64,000 bases of DNA from assembly GCF_020921035.1 (NCBI RefSeq), contig NC_063151.1, forward strand, positions 27,596,934 through 27,660,933. The letters are read 5' to 3'. The stretch comes from Rhodamnia argentea (lineage: Eukaryota > Streptophyta > Magnoliopsida > Myrtales > Myrtaceae). Below the pieces are notes generated by a model that did not search any database, had not been told where the DNA came from, and was given only the letters and a program-made list of their open reading frames with translations. Shown here piece after piece: positions 46,201 to 60,192 of this stretch. Both the position numbers and the translations under genes were made by a program. Position 1 is the stretch's first letter; every line of letters starts with the position of its first letter.

Positions 46201-49200
46201 TTTATTGGTCAGTCCAACATAGAGGCGAGAGTTGCACACCTTACGAATGTTTCGGCCCATTCTTGCGCCGTATGGGTTGTTACATGTGCAAAATTATGTC
46301 GATGACGCTTTTCCCTCTCTTCGGCAGGCATATTTAAAGCTTGGGCTATAGAAGCAGCAACCTCTGTGATGTTCCAAGGGTTCACTAGAATTGCACCAGC
46401 ACCTAGGGACTGTGCCGCACCTGCAAACTATAAAATGAAGAAAGAAATAGGTAAGTATAATCTAAGTATCAAAGCAGAAAGTGGATAGTTATTCAGGTTG
46501 TGAGATGTCGAAACAAGACCTACGGTACTCTTATCAGAAAAATCCATAAATTAAGAGGTGAGCACTAATCTCTACAAGAGCTTCGCAAACTTATTATCCA
46601 ATTTATTTCCATATCCGGAAGCTTAAAAAAATTGTTAGCTTTTTGTGGAAGAAGTAGTTCAGTTGAATAATCCCTTATCGTATTGAAAGCACAAGGGTGC
46701 ACATCAAAAGCACAAAATAGGACAAACTCTATAACTACAAGTGGATAGTCATGATCATAGTCAATTCTCCTGTATCAACAATCAGAACAGTTCAACAGCT
46801 AGAGTCTCGCTTCTCTCCATTGTTCAAAAAGCTTCCACTTGAAGTTCATACAACGTGGCTACTCAAGATGAAGTAGATAAGACAGATTAAATTTTTCTGA
46901 GGCAAAAATTATGATGCGGTTCTAGCATTAAAACCATAAGTAACCCTGTTAGAATGACTTCTTAACTATATCTTATTATTATCTAGCGAGGGGTGAACTT
47001 GTTTGGTTTAATTAATAGCTGTAGAAGTAGAATTAGTGCATAACTTCTAGAGTTTTAGGGAGCTAGACAGGTGGTGTCAGCATAAATTCAGTAATGCAAC
47101 GGGTCTCGTTATCCATGTAACAATCCGAGTAAGAGCACATTTTCAGTACTCAGAAGTTTAGGGGAAATAGGAATTTACCTCACTAAGAATTAGAACCCCT
47201 TTCTTCAGTACTCAGAAGTTTTGGGGAAATAGGAATTTACCTCACTAAGAATTAGAACCCCTTTCTTCGCATCTTGACATGCAACAAACTCGTAACTGAC
47301 AAGATTCATGCCATCCCTCAATGAAGTGACAAGTGCAATATCTGGAAAGGCAAAATTTGGTTCAGTCCAAAAATCCGCTAATAAGGTAATCACTTAGTTA
47401 CTAAAGATATCTTTCAGGTATCTAAGACTATTGTAACTATGCAGAAACAATACTTCATTATCTCGCCGTCAAAATTTTGTTCTTCCACTGAGATCTAATC
47501 ACTACTTCAAAACATTCTAGCGAACAGAATACCAAAGAACCTGCTACTAAGAAGCCTATTCATTGCATCAGCGTAGCATGATAATGCTGCTCTAAGTGGG
47601 GTGGACTACAACAGTGAACCCATGAAGGAACGAATGAGAGAGAGAGTATGGAAGAGTTATGAAGAAGCAATACATCTGGGACTAGAAGAATTAAGGGAGT
47701 TCATAATATGGAATTATTACCAGTAACTGCGTAAAGGGCACATAGCTTATGGAAGTCAAGAGAACGATCCTGCAACAGATAGAAGAGATCGTTACAGGAA
47801 AGTTGCATATGCCTACATGAAAGAGCGTTAAGCATTGTGAACATTAACATAATGGATACTGAAAATCAAGATTAAGTGGAATTTGATTCTGATCCAGTTC
47901 CCTCATTATGTCGGGGTTCAAGAGTCGATACAGATGAGAAGACAATATTTCCCCGGTCAAAATAATTACTTGAGTTGAAGTTCGGCTACTGAACTGGTAA
48001 TTAATAGCTACAACTTTATTGTCATCTTCTTTCGTGAAAAGAAAAATCTCCAAATGTCAAGCACAAACCAGAAGAATCATTTGTTCTTGCATTCCAACCA
48101 ACTGAAAGTAATAGAAAAAGAACAGGAAAATTCTTCTTAGAAACAACTCCTTTGATTTTTCAAAGTCCACGGGCAGTATTATCCAAGTATGCATATCAAT
48201 CAGAAAAAATTATAAGACATTCTATAAATATCTTCACCAGCAGTGTAAAGAATGACAGTCTTAAGTGTCACAGGAAAAGTACTTTCAAGTGCTTTGTGCA
48301 TTGGATTGCTGAATAAAGACTACTATTTCATATATTGTATATCCAGCCAAACGCAATCCACTTTTAGCAGCAGCCTTGCAACTGAGTCAGGTCGAAGAAT
48401 AGACATCCTACAATCTAAGTTAATAATCATAGAGCCATTGTCAAGTTTGAAGACAAAACAGACCAGGTGATGTATAGGGACAGCCGTCAATGTTCCAAAT
48501 CTTCCATTAATGCGTCCAACAATTTCATGGACTTGGCTTGTAAGTTTTTGATCTGCCACAACATACAGGACAAAAAAGTAATGGTCAGAATCATGAACAA
48601 TTAACTGCGTGGTAGTGACAAATTTGCTGAAAGAAAGAAACAAAAACAGTATCAAAACTCTCAGAATTCGTGATAGCCATAGCCAACTTATCTATAGAAT
48701 GGAATTCAGTATTGCTTTGGTTAAGAATTACAGGTTAGCACACCTCACTTCAAGTGCAGTAGCAACTTAAAGAACAGCTTGTATTCTTTCCTAGAGAAAT
48801 AAATACAAACTGCAGGGGAAAATAGCTTTTATGCAGAGAACATGGGAACGCAAACTGAGAATTGCATGTCAGATATCAACCTTCAAATTACCAAAGAACG
48901 ATTTACAAACGGAAAAACAAGCAAGATTTAGGACGGGCAACAGACCATCATCAGTTGGAACCCAAATAGATTGAAAGAAACATACATTCAGGAACATCTG
49001 TTCTTGTTGGTACAGCAATTTGCAGCAAAACAACTTTGTCATGCCAATCTGAGTTCTCTTCAAGAAATTTCTCAAATGCCAGTATCTTTTGAGGAATCCC
49101 CTTGATCATATCCAATCGGTCAACACCTAACATCACCTGTAAAATTAAATCGTAAAAAAATAAAGTCAGATCTTTGACCATTTAGAAGATTCATCACATA

Positions 49201-51363
49201 ATATTGAGAAAAGATGACGGCAAACAATTTCTCCTCCAAATAGTCAAGGAATGACAGAGAAGAAGAGATGCATGATAAGAGCGTTTCCCTATTGATTATG
49301 AAAAGAATATACCTTACGACCAGCAAATCTCTCTTTTAGTTCTTTCATGTGTTCCTGAACTGGTGGAGTGTCAAGTGCTCCGATGAAACGAACAGCATCT
49401 ATGCCAATAGGAAACTAAAGACATCAAGCACATTAAGAGCAAAATGTAAGTTAGCATTCCATGTATTGTGGTTTAAGAGTTATGATATAACCTAACAAAA
49501 TTTCAAATCAAAGCAATGAAAATGAAACAGTTGTGATCAACAGTCCAAACTTGTACATACTGCAGCTACTCTCGTCAGCCTCCCTTGATCCTCAACTCCT
49601 TCTGGTGTACCCTCAAGCCCAAGAATACGAGTACAAGCGCTCACAAAGTGCCTTGCATAGTCATAGGTGTGGAAACTGGAATATCATGCCAAGCTAACGT
49701 CATGTTAGTCCAATGATGCAAATACAAGTAATGTAATAACAATGACTAGCATAGAGGAAAGGAAAACTTAAAAGCAAAAAAGCTTCTGAGGTTCTATGTG
49801 TCAAAGGTGTATACAGACTAACATGAAGAAATATCCCACATAAAGTTTTCTAAACAAGGAGACATTTTAGAGCATGGACAAGAAACAAACACATACTGTC
49901 CATACAATAATTGATTCAGATGAACCTCCAATTCCAGTATATGTATGAGACGAGAGAACACATGTTTTTTTTTTCCCCCGCAGCTCCATACAATCTAAAA
50001 CTTAAAATTTATCAATGCAAGTACATGCAAGCAAGTACATGCAAGAGGATGCGTCTGCAATTGCAAAGCCGGAAATACAAACCTAAAGCAACATCCAAAT
50101 AAAGCGTAGTCTTACCCAACTAAATCAGCAGCAAGAACAGAACGTAGAAGCTCGGACCGTGATGGCAGAGTCCTGTGAATTTCAGAGGAAGGAAATGGTG
50201 TATGGAGGAACCACCCAACTTTCATGTTGCTGTTATATTCCTTCAGGCATTTCGGCAGAAACATAAGGTGGTAATCATGGCACCAGACTACATCACCATC
50301 TTCGTAATGCTTATTTACAACATCAGCAAACATTTGATTTGCTTTCCTGTATGCAGCAAACTGAGACTGAAAACTTCTTGTAGTTGCTAGGCGATCTTCT
50401 TGTGGAAGTGCAAGATAATGAAAAAGAGGCCATAATATATTGTTGCAATAGCCATTGTAGTATTGATGAACAATCTCCTCATCAAGGAACACAGGAATAC
50501 ACTTCTGCAAACAAGGAAAGGAGCAGACTGTAAAGTTGACATCTATATAACAAATAGAAACATTGGCCAATTCATCTTGGTTAAATATATTAAAAGAGTG
50601 TAAAGCGTGGTATAGCACGTTAAAAAATGGTGAATCTGATACAATAATGTTACTTTTTGAGCCAAAGCATCGGTAAGAGCCCTCTGTCCAATCTCATCAG
50701 GCACATTAACACCAGCCCATCCTATCCATCTTGCCTCGAACCCCTTCACACCTTCGACAAAGTCAAATGCATCAAGATCCACCTCCTTAAATGAGGTTAT
50801 TAGAATTTTTGTGGACAAAAACAGTGATATAAGTATAATAAGCTAGACAACCAGGGAAGTGAGCTTCATGCGTGCGCGGGGATTCTTCCACCCATTATGA
50901 CGCATCAGAGCCCTGCTAATTATCTAGTTTGCTGCAACAGAAAAATGGGATTTTCATCATAAGGAGTGACCTTATGATACTTACCCAGAAGAGCAGTAAC
51001 TAGCCCCCCACCACTCATCTCAAGAGACCATGCATCTTCACCTCTTCTGACTGCAGAGACAGGCAACCTGTTAGCCACCACCAAGAGTCTCTGTCTGAAA
51101 GGCCTCCCATCTTGCCTTTCACAACCCTCGGTGAGTGGCCTGGGGGCGATAGCCCCTTCCGAAGACTGTTCAACATAAGAAATCCCCGAGTTTTCTCCTT
51201 CTCTAAAGCGCAGCTCATGTTCTAGCTCAGCCACTCTACTAATGTCAGTTGTCTCATTTGAATGGGAAGCCCTGCTGCTTTTTCTGAGCTCTCTTTCTCT
51301 TAAGAGCCGTTCTACACGACCAGGAACATGGACAGAGTTACTGTTGTACTTGTTTCCAGGCAT
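43207..51363 (-). CDS. TPS1: Trehalose-6-phosphate synthase, class I (TPS1)
   Basis: Seventeen coding exons starting at 51363: 51363-50985, 50751-50654, 50504-50116, 49675-49561, 49414-49313, 49136-48986, 48552-48464, 47769-47721, 47341-47241, 46427-46240, 46064-45947, 44748-44572, 44491-44369, 44290-44203, 44101-43971, 43874-43776 and 43602-43207. Phases all agree, giving 930 residues (Arabidopsis TPS1 has 942). The enzyme makes trehalose-6-phosphate, the plant sucrose-status signal, from UDP-glucose and glucose-6-phosphate. The N-terminal extension has the Leu/Arg segment [13 protein letters not shown], known in TPS1 to restrain activity. The GT20 domain starts at [16 protein letters not shown] (93) and includes [38 protein letters not shown] and [20 protein letters not shown]-like domain ([20 protein letters not shown]) lacks the DxDGT phosphatase motif, as is usual for class I. 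The C-terminus has the conserved [22 protein letters not shown] block. Confidence 0.97.
47142..47265. repeat. 62-bp tandem duplication spanning a TPS1 splice donor
   Basis: Two head-to-tail 62-bp copies (47142-47203 and 47204-47265) differ at one base. Each contains the end of TPS1 exon 9 (sense GTTCTAATTCTTAGTGAG) followed by GTAAAT. The gene therefore has its real donor at 47240 and an identical decoy donor 62 bases further into the intron, at 47178. Confidence 0.92.
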
Positions 51364-51420
51364 ACGCTCACAATTTAATTCAATCTTCGTTCACAGCTTT
51401 GCTCAGAAAACTTCAGTATC
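51364..51420 (-). other. TPS1 leader segment next to the start codon
   Basis: On the sense strand, AAAAAATGTAG followed by GATACTGAAG gives a good splice acceptor at 51421. That leaves 57 bases of leader before the ATG. The upstream part of the leader would then lie in one or more exons further out. Confidence 0.5.
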
Positions 51421-51792
51421 CTACATTTTTTCAAAGAAGAATCAATAAAAGCCTGGAAGCACACGAGAGTTTCAGGTTCTTTTCCTATTTAAGTACCACA
51501 GGGAGTCGGACTATAGCCATTAGTATGTCAAGCAGAAGGTATCTAACTACTACAGTTGAAGACGATAAGCACTTCTAGAAAACAAAAGCAAGTTATATAT
51601 ATTCATTAACAAATACGCAAAAAAGAAAGTGGGCAAGGGAAAAAAAAGATAATAGAGAGAATGGGATCCACAGAATTGTATTGCGCATAATATGGGGTCT
51701 ACCATAATCCTGTTAATTAAGCACGAAAAGTAGCATTCACGTCCAGAAGACAGAAGGAACATCAGCTGCCGGGCGAGTCCATCGAATTCCAA

Positions 51793-51816
51793 AGAGAGAG
51801 AGAGAGAGAGAGAGAG
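51793..51816. repeat. (GA)n microsatellite upstream of TPS1
   Basis: About 12 GA units on the plus strand, CT on the TPS1 sense strand. It lies 430 bases before the start codon, in a probable leader intron or alternative leader. Confidence 0.9.
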
Positions 51817-52230
51817 CAAATAAATGAGATGTTCAAGAAACTCTGCTCTTCCTTCTCAAAAACTAACAGGCACGTTACTGAAAATGGAAAAACAAACACA
51901 TTGCATGAACGAAGACGCCATCGGTGCGAGTTGGCAGAACCATAAGCCCGAACATCCATCAAACTTAGCGAAAGTTCATTGATACCCAGAAACTCGGTCG
52001 GTACCGTCAATCATCAGAACAAGATGAGCATCAAAACCCACCTCAGAAATCGGCCAATCCCACCACACCTCCTGAAGAAAAAGATCCTTTTTTTATATTT
52101 TGGTCGAGCTCTATGTTATCCGATGCCTTGTGTGATGGCTTTCAACTAGAAGAACCAAAGCCAATGGATTGGAAAGGGAGAGAGAGGAAATTTCGGAAGG
52201 CGAGAGGACTGTCATGATGAGAGCAACAGG

Positions 52231-55200
52231 AGAGGAGCAATATAAATCCTCGTGTAAGCTTTTATAGGGTGTACCAAGCTTTACAGCCATGCAGGTACCG
52301 CCGATAGGTTATGACTTCATATGCCAAGTAAGAGGAATTATTTCCGCTCAACCCCAGCGGAATGAGAAAATAATTATAAGAAAAAGAAAACGGGAGGCAA
52401 CGAAAATTCAGTCTGCAGACGAAAGCTGCTGGTCATCTATTGGCAACACGTATGGACTCCCCGTGCTATTAGCAACCAATTTTCACATGTTGAAGTGACC
52501 AATTTCAAGAGATTTTTTAAGTAATCAGGTACGCATGGGCCGCAGTGCAATATCATGTGCGTACACCCCGGGCATCATCGTGGGGTGAGCTCGCAAGTCG
52601 CAACCAACTGGCAAAACTGGGCACTCATATATCTTTCCATGAGCTTCATCTGCTGCGGCGACTCAGCAGTCCCATAAAAGAGTGCATTTTTCTCCCTAAT
52701 TTGCTGTCGTGACAGCTGTACTCCTATTTGGCATCAAATTAATCTCCTGTTACAGTGGTCAGGTTCTGGAAAGCTGGCTCAATCCAACGTTATGACCCAG
52801 AAAATGAAGCTACGGACCTATTTACCTGGCCAATCATACAAGGTAAAGAATCTGAAACCAATTGGGAAAACTTACAGGCACTGCAAAGAGGGCAAATCGA
52901 CCTCAATTATTGTACTATATTGTCCAAATGTACCAAAGTTGGATGTCTAAATCATTCACACTAATGATCCGACTTATCTGCACAATTGATATAGAAGATC
53001 TCCAAAGCAGAAAGGTCAATTCTGGAATTTAAATGGGGTCGAGATTATAGAAAAAAAAGGGGCAAACAAAGACACTTTTGTCGGTCAAATGGTATTATCA
53101 CTCGGAACCTTTTTTTCAGAAGTTTTGAGAATGCACCAAACTGATGAAGCCCTGTCAATCTTCAAACTTCATCTCTGTGTCTAGACACGGTCCAGGTACA
53201 AGTATCCATGGATACAATGGGAGGTCGTCCTTTAAGCCAAGATGCACTTTTCATCATGTAAAGTGAACGGTGTTACAGTAATATCAGTCAAACTTTTGAA
53301 CGGATCGACAGCTCCGAGCAATGGTTTTCTGTTAAATCAGCACTTTAACAAAGCAGATAGTGATATTAAATACTTAGATTGCTCTCTGGGAAAATCTGTG
53401 AACGTCATACGGAAAATGACAGAAAATAAACAGGCCACTTTTTGCATCCATCTCAGTGACCAATGTAATTGCAAAAGATAAGAGCACTAAACAAAAATGA
53501 AACGATCGATATGGAACCCAAAATTCCTCCATCTTAATTTCCTGTCTATCGATAGATAAACAGCAGGAATGTAGACTGATGGTTACTTCCTGCGATAGAC
53601 CCTCAAAAGAGGAAACACTGGTCGCAAATGAGTACGAAGAAGCAGCGTTGTTCTTGTATTTTAGTGAGCGAGCTTATGCAGACGTACTCATCTCCATTAA
53701 AACACAGGAAGCTCGTATCAGGGCCCCAAAATTTCCCGTAGAGAAAACCAAGACGATTGGTAACTTTCCCCCAACTTCAGGGGAAATGCTGGAGTAATTT
53801 ACGCGCCTTATTTTTCTAGTGAAAAGCAGTGACAGATCTACAGATATAAATTAGACCAGATAGTTTACAAAAGCAACTAGTGTACTTTTTCTCAAGGGAC
53901 GCAACTAGCATGCTAACAGAAATAAATATACTCTTCAAGGTGAATAAGCGAAAACCCATTATTATCTTTAGCCCTTTAATATGCTCTTGCAGTGAACTAC
54001 GCCAACCGTCATAGTAAATACAATTTTGCACACATCTTGCTTGTGAAATGTTTCACTATCTCCAGCTACAACCCTTCTTCGATAAGAATCAGACGCCTTT
54101 GCCTTGCTAAGTAAACAATTTTCTGTTCAAGCAAGTTTCACTGATATAAAATGCTCCAGAAAGAATAAAAAGAAAAAAAGAAAGCAAGATGAGACATGAG
54201 AATGGATACCGTCATTCAATGGTTTTGGGCAAAAGAATATACAAAAACCTCGCTTAAACTAAAAATTAAGCGCAAACCTTCATTCTCTTATTTCTGCTTC
54301 CCTTTGGGCTTAGGTCTTGTTTACTTTCTGTAAAAAGTTCTCTATTCATCCATATCATTCCCTCGCTGACTTGGGAAGGGGCAATTGCAACTGGGAGAGC
54401 CGCTCGAAATATCTTTAAATATCTATTTTGAGCAAGAGAGAGAAAAGGGGGCCTTGGGGGCCTCTGTGGTCATGAGTAGAGAACCGAGAGAGGTAGAGAT
54501 CAAAAGAAGAGCACGACACGTGACCAAATGGGAAGGAATAAAGCCAAAAGAGACGCAACCATGGCAGAAATTGACAGAAGGGACTGGCTTGCAGCCCCCG
54601 TTTTTTTTTTTTTCCTTTGCTAGAACAAGGCAAGTGGAGCTGAGTATCAATGCTTCGTTCATAGATACGTAATTCTGAAGGAGGACTAGACGCGTAAAGT
54701 CACTGAAGGCTGGCCTATGCCCAGAATTGTCGGATGACTGTACCAAAATATGCTGTTAGATGCCAAAACTCGATGTTCCGCACAGAAAGACATCCTAAAC
54801 GCCGAACCATACAAACCCAGCCCCCCAATCTCAACCATCATGACTATTTTGACGTCCGACCTCAGACGACAGCAGCGAATAATCACGGGCCTACCGCGCC
54901 TCAGAGGGCAGTCTACGAAATCTTTTAGCATCAGGGCTCTTGGGAACTTACGTGAATTGGGTGGGTCGTGTTTGAGTACAATCCTGCAAAGAGGATTCGC
55001 AGTAATCTAACAACAGACAAGAGTTCCTTCTCGGAGTCACGTGATGTTCTTCCGTGTATTGTGACGTAGCCGGAAATGGCTTCCCGATTATCCTACGAAC
55101 GGGAAAAGCCCCTCGGGGGGGAAGAGGAGGAGGAGGAGGAGGAGGAATGTCACCATCGGAGTTCGCTGCCCATGTGCGCCAAAGAGAGCATGGGTCAGTT

Positions 55201-55778
55201 CCCCGTTTCTTGCGCTTGATTTGAGGTGTCACGTTCAGTGGTGTGAGTGGGAGTATTTGCCATCTAGCCCTACTTGTCACTCACTCCACGTCCTCGGCTT
55301 ATGACAAGACGCGATCTAATTTGGTTCGATTACAATAATCCTAAAGGCCAGACCGCCAGACTGCAGAAGCACCTTGCGTGAGCGCTTTATGCGAGATTAG
55401 TATATTCATCTAACTTACTGAATTTCACAAGCTAATAGAATGATTAATGAGGAAATTAATAAATCATCGAGCTCGGGAAGAGCTCCCGATCGCAACTGAA
55501 GCATAGCATGTAGAAGAACGGAGAAGGCCAGAATACCTCGAAGTTCGAGTGAAGCCGCAGTCTCGCAGATTCGGCTATATCATATAATCTTCAGAGCATC
55601 GCCACGCGCGCTGCAACAGGACGACCGGAAAACGAGGCCGTGCCGCCGAATACGATGCAGGAGAGAGGAGTATCAGTGAATGGCTGCCATAACGGAATCG
55701 GAATCCGGATCATCGCGAAGCTTCGCATGAGACGATCGGATCCACGGAAATTGCCAAACGGAGACGAAGGAAACTCAC
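52231..55778. other. Gene-free; probable TPS1 leader intron
   Basis: No gene or transposon is recognised. If the candidate leader exon at 55.8 kb belongs to TPS1, this is intron; otherwise it is promoter and intergenic DNA. Confidence 0.4.
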
Positions 55779-56000
55779 CGGATAGAACCTTCAATCGCGT
55801 TGCTCGGAGGGGCTCAATCTCGGCCGATCGGCTGGTAATCAGGTGCAGACACCAGTCCGCACTGGGGGAGAGAATCGCCGGGTCGCCGATGAAACGGGCT
55901 TCGAGAACGCGAGGCCTCTGAATGCCGCTTCTCTGGCTTCGGCTGGAGCGAGAGAAGGACTGCGAAAGCTCTGGAGTCTGGAGAGAGAGAGAGGGGTGAA
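55779..56000 (-). other. Candidate distant non-coding first exon of TPS1
   Basis: On the minus strand, a CT-rich initiator-like run (55980-55993) leads into GC-balanced sequence. It ends at a perfect donor, GGTTCTATCCG then GTGAGT, at 55779/55778. The minus-strand frame here is open only by composition and has no recognisable domain. The next minus-strand coding exon downstream is TPS1 exon 1, which itself has an upstream splice acceptor. I infer a leader intron of up to 4.4 kb. Alternatives are a separate non-coding transcript or a lost gene's first exon. Confidence 0.4.
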
Positions 56001-59000
56001 GAGGCGAGGGGAATGGCAGACACGGTTTTGGACAGGCTTTTTCGCTTTTTCTGCTTTGGCGGGGGGGAAGAGCGAGAGCGAGGAGAGGGAGCGAGTGGAT
56101 CACTGCTTGCTTTGGTATCCCTCGTCCTCCCCCCTTCTTCTTATCATTATTTGGAGGGAATTTGCTCCTCCTACTTCCTTTTTAAATTTCGAATTCCTTC
56201 CGTTCCGATAATCGATAAGCCACGAGCACGAAGATTCGGCTATGCAAAAACTCGTGAAAAATTTTTAGCGACGGTTCGTGCGTAATGTAATGACTACAAT
56301 TTGAATAGGCGACCTTTGGTTCTCGAATCGAAAATCGCCAATGCCTCGACTGACCTCGCAAGCCTTAAATAGTTAAGTTTAAATAAACAATGTACATATG
56401 TGATGTTCATGATATTGGCAATGTGGATGCAATTCCATGATGGGTGCATTCTATCGATACGTGCGCAATGATTTTCAAATGGACCGTGTGGAACTACAAC
56501 TCACGCCCGGGACGATAGTGCTGGGTAAAAGCATTTTTATACGACAGATGCATCATGTGGTGGTAACGACGTGACGTAACCAATCAATCGCCTCATCTTA
56601 TATACTGTTTTTTTACTACGAATGACATCTTATTTAGGTATTAGGTGTGTGTGCATCTCCCTTTCGATTGGTCAATTACCCCCGTTCGGAGCGAGGCAAG
56701 CCCGGGCGGGAGCACCGGGCCCGCCCTTCGCTTCCGCATCCCTCATAGCCAAGTATCGAGCGCTCGTCCCTCGACATCTTTTTTTTTTTTTTTTCACATC
56801 TTAGCAGCGAAGAAATCTTCTACTTTCCATGTGTATTTTTATATTATGTCGGGGGAAGAGGCGCTTTCCTTGCGGCCTTTCTTTCTTTCTTTCTCCGCCA
56901 CCGCTTTGCAGCAAGAATCCGACGCATGGGAAAGCTCGAGGCAAAGCGACCGGGAATCTGGGCATTTGGGGGGAAAAATTTTAGTGGGACGAGAATCATC
57001 ACCACGGGAAAAAGTTCCGTCCGTTATAATAATGTCTCCCGACCATGCAAACCACGTTTGTTGTGTCCCGGCCTGTCTTTGCGTCCCGGTCCATGAAGTG
57101 AAAGGAGCTCGATCGATCAAATTCGATCGAACTCGCTTTTAACTTTTTGTTTTTTTCCTTCCTCTCCCGCAAATGGAGACCGCGACTTTTCTACCGTTCG
57201 TTTATCTCTCTCGTCCATCCACGTCGATCGCCCGTGGGCGGCGCGGCTCGTCTCGTCATTACCCACCCCCATCACTTGAAATTCCGCACGCTGCTTAATG
57301 AGTCGGTATTGGTGAAGTCTGGCGTTTCTCTTCGGAGATATCTCGAAACGACTTTCAAGAGAGGCTCGTGCATCGCGCGCACGACGCTCGTGAAGGGGGA
57401 CTTTGCTAATGTAGTAATCGTTTCCAAGTGCGCCTTTTTCAGCAAATTTCTCGCGCATCGACTCTGTAGGAATTGCAGCCTTACGGAAAAAGCCAAATTG
57501 CATGTGAGCCGTTGATTTTCCTCCTGGTTTGGAGAACATTTTTTTTAAGTATCTCATTGTACCCGCTTGAAGGGTTTTAATGGTACTTGTGTCGATGTAA
57601 AAATATCCCTCCATTCATAACTTATGATTTGGGGCTCCTTTTTTTTTTTTTTTTTTTTTGACATGATGGACTAAGGTTTCGCTCGAGATTCCTTTCGCGT
57701 GCCCAAGACTTACCATTCATCTACTCCGCATGTCATTCTCTGTCCAGTTTGCACGCGATGAAAGTGGGTGATAAAATTATATCTATGTATCCCCGTTATC
57801 TATTTGGTTTCAACGAAACTTATATTCACCTAAAATTTAAACTTGTTGGGCTTTCAAAGGAATTCATGGAGATCGATATATATATATATATATATATGAG
57901 AACCGCTTTTCTGACGGTACTATCGAGGATGATATAACTTTAATCGTAGATTCATGCATCATCACCGCGTGTTTTGCATAAAACGCTCATTGATTGGAAG
58001 ATCGTGTAGTCAGAACTAATCGACGGAACTGTCGGGCTAGCAACTTTCTATCTATATTTTCCTTAAATTCTAACAGCTTTAGGTCACGAAAAGAGGAGGA
58101 GGAGGCACGTCAATCCATATCGCCGCCGGCGATCACTAATGTGTAAAGTAGACAACTTTACCAACTTTGCAGATTCCGTCTTCAATGTGAGCCAGAAGGG
58201 AAGAAAAAGATTCACGATCAACGTGGTTCGACCGTGCATTGGCCTATGGGTTTCTACCTTTTTGGTAATGGAAGCCAAGTGGGCCTGCTTATGTGTTTTT
58301 ACCCAATTGTTGCCAAAGGGGGTTCCCCTTAAGCTTTAGGGATTGGCCAATCACGGCCATGTGGTCGCTATCTTTGTCCCCGTTTTGTGCATGCGCCGAC
58401 TCCTATACACGATCATACGTGGTGAACTATAAGGTTACTTTTAAACAAACGAGAAAACTTTCCTCATACTCCTCCCTCTTCCTTTCTTTCTTTTTCTTTT
58501 TTTTCTTTTTTTATGTTGGTCCTTATCGTTCATTTGTTTTGCTGTAAAATGAATGATTTGAAATATATTTTTCTAAAAAATTTTGCTTTATCTCTTTTAA
58601 AAACGAATGAACAAAAATATCTCCATTATCTACGAACATGATCGGACATGAATTTGTACAGATAACTAAAATTTCTCCATTGACTCATTATTTCAAGCAA
58701 CACAAGTGATAACTTTCGAGAAAATATTTTTTTAAAAAAGCACTCATTTTCTGCGAAACAAATGAAACATTGGTTGATGGTCCTTGATATTTTTCTTTTG
58801 CTTCTTCCCTACTTCGTAGCAAGCTGACTTTATTTTCGTCCATTTGGCTAGAAAACCTTCTCCTTTTTCACTACATTCCAACGAAAAAGAAGGAAAAAAA
58901 TATTGTAGATATGCAAAAGGTGTGGTGCAATGATGTTCAGGGAGCTGGCAAGCCGCCGCCTTCCCCGCTCTTTTAACCGTTTGGTGTTGGGAAAAGTACC

Positions 59001-60156
59001 AAAAAAGTCTTAAAACATATTGCATTGATGCAAATTTAGTCATTAACCTTTCAATTGAATTAATTTAGTCACGACACTTTTGCATTTGTGCCAATTCGGA
59101 CCATCCGAAAAATTTTGAACCAAAATTGCATGGACATCGGCCACCCTACATGGCATCTTTGGTGCCAACGTGGTCATTTTTTAATAAGCAACATAAGGTA
59201 GTGAATCAAATGAAAAAATGGCAAGCGGTCCACACGGTAAGTGGTCCACACAGCTAGCTTTACCGACTAAATTAGTAACTGGGCAAACGCGTCCGATGTA
59301 GCTAGCATCATGATATTGAGTGGCCGATGTGACTAGCTTTTCTTTCGATTAGTAAATATTTCAATCAAAATATGCATAATCAAATGAAGATATATACATA
59401 GGATCTCGGGTTCCACTTCGAACTTGAAACTCATCCGTCGAAACAAGTTTCTCATTTTTTGGAACCTATAACTTACCATGCATACCTTGGAGCCCGGAAC
59501 TTAAAATGTCACAGGTTCCGGGGTCCAATTATGTTCCACTTGTATTCTTAATTAAATAATTGCAATGAATCATCACATTTATTGACCACCACTTGCTACT
59601 ACAATCCACCAATCACAACTCAGATTTGGGTACTTGAATAAATACGAAACATTAACGGAGTAAAAATCGCGATCCTATGTCATTGAAAATAGAATCTTAG
59701 ACTAATTATTTCATGTTACGCACTCATTATCGAACATCATGGAAATACTGCGGGATCACAATAATACATATACAGAAAAAAAAAAATACAAAAACTCCCA
59801 AGTTCCATCTACCTAGAACCTCGAACCTATTCATCGGAACAAATTCTTCAATTTTTGGAATTTGAAATTTGCCCCGCATATTTTGGAACTTGAAACCGGA
59901 TAGGTTCTCCACAAGCTCGGTTCCAGATTTCAAGTTATAGATTTTACCTTGAAATTATGTTCACCCCTATATATGTGCAATCTCGAGAGATACTAAGAAT
60001 CAACATGAATATTCTAATTATCCCTGATACATAATCGTCCTAATTATCCTTAACAGGCAATCGGTCGCCATTTGTCGAATAGCATTATCATTTTGAATAG
60101 ATTTCCGGAGTTTATTCAAACGATTAGGCGATTAGTTGAATGGATACATCCAAGAA

Positions 60157-60192
<36 letters not shown>

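Noticed and set aside
55591-56103. 170-residue minus-strand frame
   Set aside because: It has no domain and Ser/Leu/Pro-rich composition, and it contains a perfect GTGAGT donor. I treat it as a leader exon candidate, not protein coding.
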